A stretch of 25,761 nucleotides of DNA, from the NCBI GenBank assembly GCA_949751835.1, contig CATKHK010000185.1, forward strand, positions 1-25,761, read 5' to 3'. Within the stretch, counting starts at the first letter, position 1. Each line of letters opens with the position of its first letter. The translations under genes were made by a program, and so were the position numbers. Below, in pieces: positions 1-9,081 of this stretch. The notes beneath the pieces are model-generated. The model worked only from the letters and a program-made list of their open reading frames with translations. It did not search any database and was not told where the DNA came from. The DNA is from Blepharisma japonicum. Lineage: Eukaryota > Ciliophora > Heterotrichea > Heterotrichida > Blepharismidae.

Positions 1-315
1 TTCTACTATAAAATAAATATTGCGTAACTTTGTTATAAATAGAAATTGAACCATTATTTTTTTCATAATAAGTTAAGTAAATCCAGGATTTATACATCAA
101 AACCAATAAAATACTAAACCTTGCATTCAAGTTATTTTTTGGGATTCATTCTTAATTTGCACTGCTGCGGAGAAATATTATATTGTATAGAACTTCATAT
201 CATTAATTTATTTATTGTATAAGTTCACTTTATTGATGTTTAAAGGAGATGATGATGTTTTTTTAAAAAGTCATATAAGAAAAATATGATATATTGTCAA
301 ATATATTTTTAAGCT
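1..315. repeat. Dispersed repeat, copy 1
   Basis: This stretch matches 17616-17940 over its whole length with small indels, at roughly four bases in five or better by eye. The shared start (TTCTACTATAAAATAAATAT) and shared end (GTCAAATATATTTTTAAGCT) are nearly exact. It has no open reading frame of note. Both copies lie just upstream of receptor-gene relics, so it may be the upstream region of an old receptor subfamily and not a transposon. It probably continues left of the window. Confidence 0.8.
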
Positions 316-442
316 TATAAATTTTGTTTTAAATTATTATTAATATTCTTCTTGAACATTCTAATCAAAATAAAAATTATACGGATATTATTGCATGGAA
401 TAAATTAGTATAATATTAAATAAGGCGATATAAAAAATCACA

Positions 443-585
443 ATGAATTTTTTATATATTCTGTTTCAGCTAGTTGTTGCTCTCGTTAGTTCTCAGCTAA
501 CTGTTGATGTGATTTATAGCTCTTACACAAATCTAGAACTTGTGCAGAATTTTACGTCTTTTTTGATGCAAAAATTTTGGACACT
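443..585 (+). pseudogene. N-terminal fragment of a receptor-family gene, truncated by a LINE relic
   Basis: The ATG at 443 opens a signal peptide (Met-Asn-Phe-Leu-Tyr-Ile-Leu-Phe...) ending in Val-Ser-Ser-Gln. It is followed by Val-Asp-Val-Ile-Tyr-Ser-Ser-Tyr-Thr, the same start as gene A (Val-Asp-Ile-Ile-Tyr-Ser-Ser-Phe-Thr) and genes B-E. Similarity runs through about residue 47 (Leu-Met-Gln-Lys-Phe) and then stops. The frame stays open to 751, but those codons are the antisense of a reverse-transcriptase relic. About 96% of the receptor is therefore missing. No remainder of the gene is visible beyond the LINE relic. Confidence 0.8.
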
Positions 586-1548
586 TTTTTGGGATTGCGA
601 ATATTTTGCTAACTTCAGCGCTGGAACGCAGCACTGCTCTCTCTCATCTTCGTCACCGCATAAACAAATTTCTTTATCTTGTTATGAACATCTAATGCTT
701 TTTCTTCATGAATTCCTTCAATCCATTCTACAAATTTTAAATTTTTCATAAATAATTTTATCTAGCACTCCGCACTTTTACAAATCTAATAATAACTCCA
801 CTCTATAAGTAATCATAGAGATAAGAATCATCAAGAAGATGAATATCATCTTCTTTTATTCATCCACACCCCTTACATATGCTATTTTGTCCAAAATGCC
901 TTATATTATGTGATTCAGCTGTTATATTAAAACCAGCTCTGAGCCTGAATATGTAAGCAATTGCTTTCCTCCTATGAGAGTTCAATTAGGTGTAGCGATT
1001 TCGCTTTATGTATCCCTTTCTTTCATTCAGTGTCACAAATAACCTTGTTGTTGCCCAAACTTCTCCTTTAATTATCAATGCACATGTTTCAGGGCGTGTG
1101 CCATCAGCCTGTCCTTATGATTCTCCTAGTTTCTTTTTGTTCTTAGATTCTCAGTTTATCAAATCTCACTATATTCGATCATTTTGCACCAATTTTTGCT
1201 CAAGACAGTTCCATCTTCATATTTAGTTCATATACTTTGCCCATCACTGTTCCCTTAATGAATTCCCTTTCAAGTTTTAGACTGTAATTAAGTACTCTCT
1301 TAGAAAATTCCACGTTCTTTATGTTTAAATGCCGATTTGATCTGCCAAATGTTACGATTTCTGATTTTTCTTGATTACTTTCAATTCTATACTCTTTAGC
1401 TCATGATTCTGCCACACCTACTAGCTCTCTCAACATCTGCTGACTTTCTGTAGCTAGCACTATATCGTCAGCATAAAGTAGTATCCAAATTTTAACTCTA
1501 CTATCCAGTTGAATCCCAATCCCAGCTCTTCTAGCAATAATAAGTAAT
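586..1548 (-). mobile_element. 5'-truncated non-LTR (LINE-type) retrotransposon relic
   Basis: The minus strand carries the last part of a LINE-type reverse transcriptase: the catalytic Tyr-Ala-Asp-Asp box, the following thumb region, and a Cys/His-containing C-terminal region. The fingers and first palm motifs are absent, as expected of 5' truncation during target-primed reverse transcription. The 3' end abuts the receptor fragment ending near 585. The 5' boundary near 1548 is set by where protein similarity fades. No clear target-site duplication or poly(A) tail is seen. Boundaries are good to about 20 bases. Confidence 0.75.
609..1539 (-). pseudogene. Reverse transcriptase (LINE type), decayed C-terminal part
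   Basis: On the minus strand, Leu-Leu-Tyr-Ala-Asp-Asp-Ile-Val-Leu (Y-A-D-D at 1464-1475) is the catalytic motif of RVT_1 reverse transcriptases. It is followed by Glu-Ser-Trp-Ala-Lys-Glu-Tyr (Trp as TGA) and Asn-Gln-Glu-Lys-Ser-Glu, the usual 'N..KSE' element. Further on, Cys-Lys-Gly-Cys-Gly (866-877) with a downstream His resembles the Cys/His cluster at the C-terminus of LINE proteins. The frame is broken by TAA at 1143-1145, TAA at 986-988, TAG at 803-805 and at least two frameshifts. The last open piece ends at TAG 609-611. It is not functional. The use of TGA for Trp shows it evolved under the host code. Confidence 0.8.
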
Positions 1549-1890
1549 ATTTAAATATTTTATAACTTTTAGTTGAGTAATGGATATGATTTATTAGTCT
1601 TGACGAATTTTTTTTAAACTATATATATTCTTGATTACAAGCTATTGATAATTATGCTAAATTAAAGGTTTGTGAGCTGAAATTAAAAACTAAGCAATTT
1701 TATCAAGAATTTAGTATCTTTAACTAAATTTAGCATTTAAAATTTAATTCAATAGCCACTATGGTACGCAAAATATCAAGATTTTTTATGATATGAGCAC
1801 GCTTTCTATATTGATGTGCTCCTATATCTCACAAGAACTCGAAAATGATTTTACTAGCAATTTAAAAAGTCAATTAAAAGGGAAGTCAAA
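1549..1890. other. Gene-free A+T-rich stretch downstream of gene A
   Basis: This is the DNA between the LINE relic and the stop codon of gene A. No coding region or repeat is recognised here, apart from a hairpin at 1790-1827. It presumably includes the 3' flank of gene A. Confidence 0.5.
1790..1827. repeat. Short inverted repeat (hairpin) 3' of gene A
   Basis: GATATGAGCAC at 1790-1800 is complementary to GTGCTCCTATATC at 1815-1827, with two unpaired bases and a loop of 14 bases. It lies about 65-100 bases past the stop of gene A. It could be a transcript-end structure or chance in A+T-rich DNA. Confidence 0.4.
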
Positions 1891-4800
1891 TTAGTTATCA
1901 TAATCTAGCTGCATATTTAAACTTGAGTTAGAAATAAAATTCTCATCAGATTTTGGAGTTATTTCATTGATAAAATATTTATTTTTCGCTAAATCCTTTT
2001 TGATTTTATTTATCTCTTCAGAAGAAATCTTGTTACCCATTCCAAATTGAAAAAATATTGATATATCTACTGTCTTGTCAGTCAATAATAAGCTTGGAAT
2101 CCACTTTCATTGAACTATTATCCCGGCTACTATTAAGATAAGTCAAACTAAGTATTGTAATAAAAATCACATTATCCATGAATCAAATTTTGTAAGTCAA
2201 TAAAGTGATGATAATATAAAATTCCACAAAAGCGCTAAATAAGAAATCATAAGCCAGAGATTCATTCTGCTATAATTATATGGGTTATTTTTATAGCATA
2301 AAAAAATTAATATGGCAAGAAGGATAATTAAGCAAAGTCCATGTAAAGATTCATCATAAATCTTTATAGTTTTATTCATTGCAACTGCAATAACTTGAAA
2401 GATTATTTTTTCTATAATAAAAATAGGTTTTGTTTTTATAATTTTGTGGCTATTGATAACCTCATAATAATTTCTGAAATAAATTGCTAAAGGGATAAAA
2501 GTTACTAAAGAAATTAATGAGAAAGCAGCTCATAATGAATACTTATAATTTCAGCAATGTACTGTGCAGTCATTTTTTATGAAAGAATCAGAAATATTTG
2601 TGCCTATTCCTTTGTCACATTGAAAAATACTTAGAAGTACTGAAATTATAGGCACAAATAAAATATTTCCAACTACTGGCAATAAAAATAAAGCAAAATT
2701 TCTTGCATTTCTAAATAGCCAATTATCAAAATTGCAGAGCTTGAAAAGCAAGATAAATGCTGAAAATATTCAATAGCAAGAAATAATCATTGCAGAGTAT
2801 AAATAATCCCAGTATATATCCCCTGTAACTGAAGAATCAAAATTAACCAGCGAGTAGCTGCAAACATGTGATAATCATACATGCAAATCGCTTATATCTG
2901 GGCCTTGAGAAATAAATTGCAAGAGATCAAGAGCTAATGTTCCCATAAGAAAATAATCCTCAAAATGTATACGTGCAGGGACTATTAATTTTTCAATTTT
3001 TATTTCACTTCACAATTTTTTCCATATAACAAAAGACTCAATAATTGTAAGAGATATTATAGCTACTGATATTCCGTATAATACGCTTGCACCTTTTTCA
3101 GAATGAGAAATCTGCCTTTTAGGAAATGGGCAGCCATTTTCATAAACAATTGAGTCAGTAGGCGTTATTGTAGAGTTATCATACCATATTACGCTACTAT
3201 ATAAAGTAATCAGTTGTAAACTGCTGCTATCATATTTTCCTACAAGGTTTTCATATAAAGCTAGTGAATTATTATCTCAGCGCAAGTTAAAAATCCCGAT
3301 TGTAGGTAAGCTTCTCTGATTGCCATCTGGATCAATTGATACAATCCCAGAGCACCCCACAAATTTTTGTTTTCTCACATTTTTATTCAATTCTAAAGGA
3401 TCTTTCACATTTTGGCCTTGCTTTATAGTAAACTCTATTCCATGGAAGAGGAGCATTGTAGCGTCAAAAGGAAAGCAATGAAAAATTGTATATCCCCCAT
3501 ATTCTTTTATATAGTCATTTTCCGTAATTTTTCCATATTCTCCAACTCATTCAGCTTGGCAAACAATAATAGCTCCATATAGCAGCTCTATAAGTTTATT
3601 TGACTGTGAAGGATCAGATTCGAATTGAAGTGCGTATGCTATCCTTGAATTTGAAAAAAAAATGGCATCTCCTCTTCTAAGTCCTGCATCATAAAAGCTT
3701 TCAATGACATAGATCCATGAAGGAAAATATAAAAAAATGACATAAAGTCTAACCTTCAAGCTTATTATTTCTTCAAACCAGCCTTTTCATTCTGAATATT
3801 TGTCTACAGTATAATTTGAGGTTATTTTCCGTGTGTCAGGACTATTTGCAATTTCCATGCCAAATTGTTCTGCTAATGATATGAAATATGTGTAATATTC
3901 TTCATTTAGATCATCATAAAGGACTATAAAGTTTTTCCAGCCAAAAACCTTTGCTAGATCAAGTATAACTTGTCCATTAAAATTTATATCTTTTGCAACT
4001 GTCATGAACTCAGGGAATGCTGCTTTACTTTGAGTAATACTTGAAGGAGAGTATGGAGAAACATTTGGCATCGAACAATTTAAAGATCTCAATATATATA
4101 TATAGGGAATACTGGCTTGAGGGTAAATTGATGTTATAAATCCTACAGGAGATGCAGCTAATGCATGAGAAAAGCAAGCAAACATGAGATTTTGATCATA
4201 TGCATAATTTATACAACTAAGCGGAGTGGTTGTAATCTCAAAACCATCTAATAAGTGCAAATTTTTTCAATAACTAAAAGTATAAAACATTGCAGGTAAT
4301 ATTAGTGCATTATCATCATACCAAATATTGATATAGGTAACTGGAGAGTTTGGGATTATGGAAGAGTCTCCTGGATAAGTAAGAGGACTAAAAACAGTTA
4401 AGTTTCCTTTGTATATATTTCCAGATATGAATTTTTGGCTTATTTTTGTATTAAGAAGAGTAAAATTTGAAATAGGATAATTATCAACTGCACATGAATT
4501 GGTAATAAAGCAATTAGGCTTTAGATTAGATTCTTTGACTGCTAAATTTTCTATTCCATTTGAGTTTCCTAACTGCTGATTATAATAAATATTCAATTTC
4601 TGGAAAAGTGAGAGAGAGCTAGATGATAGATCTAAACTTAAAATAAGCTTCAAAAATTTGATAAATGAAAAGCCTTCATAACTATAATAACTATCAGCAT
4701 ATTCTAATCCTGTTTCTACACAGCTAATGACTCCATTTCCATATAATCCTCAAGAACCTTCACTTCCCACAACTACTCCAGTTCCATTAGTAAGCAAACT

Positions 4801-5424
4801 CTTTCCTTCTAAGGCTTTCAAGAGTAGTTTTGTGCTTTCGCCTTGATTTAAAATCACAATGTTTCTTATACCGCTTGGCTGGATTACTTTTCCTATAAAT
4901 AAATTTGCTGAGTCTTCACTATTACTATTGGGGAAAGATAGCCACTGGTAATCCTGATCAGAAAAATAATAAGCAAAATCTTCACGTAATTCATTGCTTA
5001 TATTATCAGAAATAACAATAAAGGTTTGCCAATTTAAATAAGAAAGAATCCCATATAAAGCTTCAATTTGGCTTTTTCAAGAATTGTGAATAAAAAATTC
5101 CCAGTCACTATGAGTTCCAAGATTTTTATTAATGCTGGCAATTATAATGTTTTTCTCTTCAGCAAGCTTTTTGATCGATTCTGATAATGAAGTGCTGAAA
5201 GTAATGTCAAAAATTATATCTGGGCTATATGTTGACTGGCTTCTATTCCAAAAAATCTCAAAGTCGACCATGCTCAATTCAAGGTCATCCTTAAGATTAT
5301 TTTTAACCAAAGCAGTCAAATTTTCAGCAAAGCCTAAATCTGTAAAAGAACTGTAAATTATATCAACAGCAATTTGGCTCGCTACGAAAATAATTTTCCA
5401 AACAAAAATACTTAAAAACCCCAT
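1891..5424 (-). CDS. Gene A: tandem PBP1-domain multi-spanning membrane receptor
   Basis: The gene has 1,177 codons plus TAA and is open throughout in one frame if TGA is Trp; no intron is needed. The start Met-Gly-Phe-Leu gives a hydrophobic signal peptide with likely cleavage at Val-Ala-Ser/Gln. Two ligand-binding-like domains follow. The first contains Leu-Ala-Glu-Glu-Lys-Asn-Ile-Ile and Tyr-Leu-Asn-Trp-Gln-Thr-Phe-Ile-Val-Ile. The second contains Phe-Gly-Trp-Lys-Asn-Phe-Ile-Val-Leu, then Cys-Ser-Gly-Ile-Val-Ser-Ile-Asp-Pro-Asp-Gly-Asn and Leu-Val-Gly-Lys-Tyr, the closing signature of ANF-receptor-type domains. About eight membrane helices and a cytosolic tail of about 60 residues follow. 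Phe-Gly-Trp here uses TGG where genes B-E use TGA. It is the most diverged of the five, lies on the opposite strand, and shares no upstream block with B-E. The likely role is a surface chemoreceptor; the ligand is unknown. Confidence 0.9.
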
Positions 5425-5813
5425 TATTAATTTTCATTAAATCACTTGGTAAAGTGGATAACGGATATATCTCAATGTATAAATCTATCTAATTAATCTT
5501 AATATTTTTATTATTATTAAGAATACTATCTTAATTACAAAGAACAGTGTTTCAATCAATCTATCACTATTGAAATATTAATATAGGTCTCATTAATTAA
5601 ATGAATAAAAAAATAACTATTCAGTAATTCTAAAAATAAAAAAGACTATTTTGTTTGAAATTAAGTGTCAGAAAGCATACCTATAATATGCTCAATACAT
5701 TGGTTTAAGTGGAAAGCGAAATTAATGACAATTTATCAATAAAAAAATTCACTAAGAAAGTTAATGAGCATTCTAATAAATTAAATTAATTTAATACATT
5801 ATAAAACATAATA
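5425..5813. other. Gene-free stretch upstream of gene A
   Basis: This 389-base A+T-rich interval lies between the start codon of gene A and the 3' end of the decayed receptor on the same strand. It must hold the promoter of gene A. The 25-base leader shared by genes B-E is not present, and nothing else is recognised. Confidence 0.5.
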
Positions 5814-6300
5814 TTATATGAATATAAATATTTGATATAGAAAGAAATCTTGAATATTAACTTCTACAGCATTCTTATCATTTAAATATTTATTTTCTGC
5901 TATTTTATTTATGCTATTAGCAGAAAAGAGATTCCAATTAAAAATTTGAAAAATTGCGATGTGTTTCTTTATAGTTAATAATAAATTTGGAAGATTTCCT
6001 GGATCCCTATTAAGATAAGCCAGACCAAATATTGCACAATAATCTACAATATACAGAATCAAATTTTGTAAGGCAATAAATAGATGATAATATAAAAAAA
6101 TTATAAAATATCTAAATATGAAATAATTAGGCAAGGATTCATTCTGCTATAATTATAAGAGTTTTGCTTGATGCAAATGGCAGGCATTTGAAAAAAAGGA
6201 TAATAAGCAAAGATGATGCGGATACTGATCTTAAATTTTTATTGTTTTATTCATATAATCTATGATAGCTTGGAAAATATATTTTTCTATAGCTCAAACA
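5814..6300 (-). pseudogene. C-terminal relic of a gene-A-like receptor
   Basis: The minus strand from 6295 reads Ile-Glu-Lys-Tyr-Ile-Phe-Gln-Ala, then Met-Asn-Lys-Thr-Ile. This matches gene A's Ile-Glu-Lys-Ile-Ile-Phe-Gln-Val and Met-Asn-Lys-Thr-Ile-Lys-Ile. After frame breaks, similarity resumes through the last helices and the tail: Leu-Leu-Leu-Thr, then Ala-Ile-Phe-Gln-Ile-Phe, then Ser-Ile-Asn-Lys-Ile, against gene A's Leu-Leu-Leu-Thr, Ser-Ile-Phe-Phe-Gln-Phe and Glu-Ile-Asn-Lys-Ile. A 106-codon frame from 6134 to 5814 survives but is only part of the tail with shifted helices. Similarity stops exactly where the inverted repeat begins at 6301. The relic resumes at 7686 on the far side of the element. 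Confidence 0.8.
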
Positions 6301-6547
6301 CCTTAATAGGCTTATATATAAAGGGACCGAGATAGACAGATGAGAAGCCTTAGCATCCATTCACAGAAAGTGAGTCAGGGGGAAATCATAAGTGAGGAAC
6401 AAAGTAATTTTAAATTTAGAATTTAACTAAAATTTAGCCGAAACGACTTCACAATTAAAATAATTCTTCTCTCACTCTGCTAGGCTTTCAGCGATTTCAC
6501 GTTATAATAACTTAAGCCCAGTTTTGGAAATTAAATTTAAAAAATGT
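6301..6547 (+). repeat. Left terminal inverted repeat
   Basis: It pairs with the complement of 7440-7685 at about four bases in five by eye. Strongly conserved blocks are GATGAGAAGCCTTA, TTCTTCTCTCACTCTGCTAGG and GGAAATTAAATT. Similarity ends just after the last block, which defines the inner edge. Confidence 0.85.
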
Positions 6548-6575
6548 TTTGCAAATATTAACAAAAATTAAGGTA

Positions 6576-7030
6576 TTATTCCTCTTTATGCGATTCTCAC
6601 TGGAACTCAACACTTTTTTTAGCTTTTTTTCCGCTTTCTAGACAGATGCAAATTCTGATTTTTTATATTTCTATTTGTTCAATCGCAATCTTGATTCATC
6701 AGCACATTAGAAAAATCAAAAGTTTTATTCCGCTTTATGCTATGAGCACTGAAATTTCATATTTTAACAATCAATTGTAGATACAATTTCCGCTTTTTGG
6801 CAAGAAGCACATTTTGATTTTTTGATTTTTTTTGTCTTTATAATGCCATCTTGATTCACCTAGCTAAAAAATATTAAAGCTTTATTCCGCTTTATGCATT
6901 CCTCACTGTAATTCATATTTTAAGAAATATAAATAATTGCTTATGGCTCTATTTTCGCTTTCTAGACAGGTGCACATTATATTCTTCTTTTTTTTGTTTA
7001 TTCAAACGCCATCTTATTTCACATACATGA
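6576..7030 (+). repeat. Three tandem direct repeats of about 150 bases inside the foldback element
   Basis: Units start at TTATTCC[T/G]CTTTATG at 6576, 6725 and 6882, giving spacings of 149 and 157. Each unit then carries a CACTG motif, TTCGCTTT- or CCGCTTT-like text with TAGACAG or GGCAAG, GCACATT or GCAAATT, and a CATCTTGATTCA-like end (CATCTTATTTCA in the third). The copies are imperfect. They are not coding in any frame. Confidence 0.7.
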
Positions 7031-7439
7031 TATACAAGAAAAAAACTAACACCATTATAATGCTTGATCTGGCCATTATTGAAACTTTGCATTTTAGAAA
7101 ATAATACTTTCTTCTTCTCGGATAAACCAAATTATAGTTTTTTTAGCTTTAGCATTTATATTAATATTAGCAAATTCAAATTATCATTTTTTAATGAAAT
7201 GTATAAAAATATCAGAATCTATATCAATAGAATTCTTAAATAAGCAATAACATTTTATAATTATTATAAACGATAAAACTTATATTATTAGTTTTCAAAC
7301 TAAATTCTATAAAAAAAGGAACAAAAGGCAAGATACTTATCAATATTAATCTAAGGAATTAAATTAAAAATTAAATTAAAATAAAGATATTATAAAAAAT
7401 GTCTTACTTGCTTATCAAAATGGTTTATCCTTTTAAACC

Positions 7440-7685
7440 ATTTTTTGAATTTAATTTCCATAAACTAGGCTTAATGTATTTTAACGCGAAATCTCTGCAA
7501 ACCTAGCAGAGTGAGAGAAGAACTATTTTAAGTTTGCAATTCTTTCGACTAAATTTTCGTTTAGTTCTTAATTATTAATTGCTTTGCTCTTCATTATGAT
7601 TGTCATCTTGCTTACTTTATGTAAAATGGATGTTAAGGCTTCTCATCTGGCTATCTCAATCCCTCTATATATAAGCCTACTAAGG
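7440..7685 (-). repeat. Right terminal inverted repeat
   Basis: This is the inverted partner of 6301-6547. It contains an ATG-initiated 62-codon frame (7584-7772) that runs from the repeat into the receptor relic. The frame is accidental. Confidence 0.85.
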
Positions 7686-7885
7686 CGCATGAAGTATATA
7701 AAAAATGGTTCAATAATTGCCAGAGGTATCATAGCTTCTGATATCCGTAAAAGAATTGGCTTGCTAGAATGATGTATCTTCTTTTAGAAAATGAACTACC
7801 ATTTCATATATAATTGAGTCAGAAGGCGTTATTTAAGTAATATTTATCATGTAATTATGCCAAATAAAGACCAAGATAGTTAAAA
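7686..7885 (-). pseudogene. Relic of the receptor segment around the first membrane helix
   Basis: The minus strand aligns base by base with gene A around 3020-3190. It shows Ile-Thr-Pro-Ser-Asp-Ser-Ile-Ile-Tyr-Glu against gene A's Ile-Thr-Pro-Thr-Asp-Ser-Ile-Val-Tyr-Glu. It continues with TACGGATATCAG and ACAATTATTGA-like stretches (helix 1), with small indels and stop codons. Similarity ends at the foldback element on the left and fades near 7885 on the right. With 5814-6300 it forms one decayed minus-strand gene, the neighbour and closest relative of gene A. Confidence 0.75.
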
Positions 7886-8423
7886 AGCTCATTTTGTAAA
7901 TTTATTAAGGACTTCAATAAAATGCTTAATGAACAGTGTAATTTACTCTAGATTATAATTAAAAATTTTCTCATTATAAAAGAGAATATTTTTATAATAA
8001 TTTTAATATAAATTAAATTATCTGAAATTTCTAAAAACTGAAATTATGATTTGGGAGCTTATGTTTCAAAGGGACTAAAGTTTATATTACTAAAAAGTAA
8101 TCAAATTGAATAAAAATTTTCACTAATAAGTAAGAAATTTGTAAATTCCAATCCTACTAGCAAAACTTTATATAGCAACCAATAAAATAAATAAGGACAG
8201 TTCGATGAAGGGGGATTGATATATCAAAAATATTGTATACTAATCACTCATAAGTTTCTTTTTCTAAAGTTGTATTTTTTCAACAATTTTGCCTGTTCAC
8301 CAAGATAGGGAATTAGTTATAGCAAGTAAAAGTATAATAATTTGTATTATTTTATAATTTTTAATTGAATAAATGAGGCTTATGAGCTGGAAAAAACTAG
8401 GAAACAAGTAATTTGTTGAAGAT
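7886..8423. other. Gene-free stretch, nothing recognised
   Basis: This A+T-rich DNA lies between the receptor relic and the duplicated upstream block of gene B. A 67-codon frame on the minus strand (8297-8500) shows no family resemblance and extends into the duplicated block, where the second copy does not preserve it. It may hold further receptor remains too decayed to see. Confidence 0.5.
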
Positions 8424-8930
8424 GCTAAGAAATTGAAATTTGTAAATATTTGAATCGAAAAATTGAATTTATGTTTTATAGGTCTCATTGAACAGCTCAT
8501 TAAAGAAAAAAAAGCTTATCAATCACTTCAATAGATCAGTGATAATCTTTTCTGAGAAACATTTAAATCAAAAATACCATAATAATCATTAAAATCTCGA
8601 GCTTAATGATGCAAGACCAATTTCTTGTCTTAATTATACGACCAATTCATTATGAAGCTACAAAATATTTTAGATAATTATGGCTATTTGGAATTAATTT
8701 GTTTATATTTAAATAAACAATTAAAAGTGACAAAGCACATAAAATTTTATTTTTCAACCTTTGAGCTATTCTTCAATACTTTCTTGATATATATTCAATA
8801 CAATAGCATTCTAATCAAATGCAAATGATGTTTAGGTTTATTATGTACAGTTATCACTTTTTTTGAATTTCAAAAGGTGGTAAATTAGTTAAATAGAATT
8901 TCGAAAATTTAAAAATAAAGGAAATATTTT

Positions 8931-8940
8931 TAAGTCAACC
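8931..8940 (+). promoter_or_regulatory. Conserved upstream motif TAAGTCAACC
   Basis: The same ten bases occur upstream of B, C (13353), D (19012) and E (23237), and are followed in all four by a C/T-containing TACTC or TATTACTC. The distance to the start codon is 151 bases in B and D but 487 and 498 in C and E. Shared ancestry alone could explain it. A role is only a guess. Confidence 0.3.
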
Positions 8941-9056
8941 GTACTCACAAATTAATAGGCTCTGATGTCAATATTAATATTACTGATGAATTATTTTTCC
9001 TTGAGTTTCAAAATCTCTTTTTTCCCCAGACCAATAATAAAAAATAATACAAAATA

Positions 9057-9081
9057 TTTATCATAAAATATTAAATAATCA
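9057..9081 (+). promoter_or_regulatory. Conserved 25-base leader before the start codon
   Basis: TTTATCAT, then A[G/A]AATATTAAATAAT, then two bases, precedes the ATG in all four of B, C, D and E (also 13815-13839, 19138-19162, 23710-23734), with two or three differences. It is the only upstream DNA kept immediately next to all four starts. It supports the chosen ATG and suggests a short 5' leader or core promoter. Confidence 0.45.

Larger units (their letters stand above)
6301..7685. mobile_element. Foldback / MITE-like element with long terminal inverted repeats
   Basis: The two ends are inverted copies of each other over about 245 bases, beginning CCTTAATAGGCTTATATATA on the left and CCTTAGTAGGCTTATATATA on the complement of the right. 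The interior has three direct repeats of about 150 bases and no transposase frame. It lies inside a decayed receptor gene: receptor similarity ends at 6300 and resumes at 7686, with about 600 bases of receptor missing between. No target-site duplication is obvious. A non-autonomous DNA transposon is the best reading. An inversion-duplication is the alternative. Confidence 0.75.
8424..9081 (+). repeat. Duplicated upstream block of gene B
   Basis: It matches 18619-19162 upstream of gene D. Both share TAAGAAATTGAAATT, AATTGAATTTATGTTTTATAGG, GCAAGACCAATTT and CCAATTCATTATGAAGCT. The B copy is about 110 bases longer, mainly between 8790 and 8920. Its left edge marks the left edge of the roughly 10-kb duplication unit. 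It includes the promoter of gene B. Confidence 0.8.

Noticed and set aside
443-751. A 102-codon ATG-started frame that could be a small secreted protein
   Set aside because: The first 47 codons are a receptor N-terminus and the rest is antisense of the reverse-transcriptase relic. It is a chance fusion across a junction.
1008-1226. A 72-codon plus-strand frame
   Set aside because: It is antisense to the LINE reverse transcriptase and has no features of its own.
5132-5356. A 74-codon plus-strand frame
   Set aside because: It is a shadow on the opposite strand of gene A domain 1.
7584-7772. A 62-codon plus-strand frame with a hydrophobic start
   Set aside because: It starts in the right terminal inverted repeat and ends in antisense of a receptor relic. 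Neither half is coding on this strand.
8297-8500. A 67-codon minus-strand frame with a hydrophobic end
   Set aside because: It has no family resemblance, crosses the edge of the duplicated upstream block and is not kept in the gene D copy.
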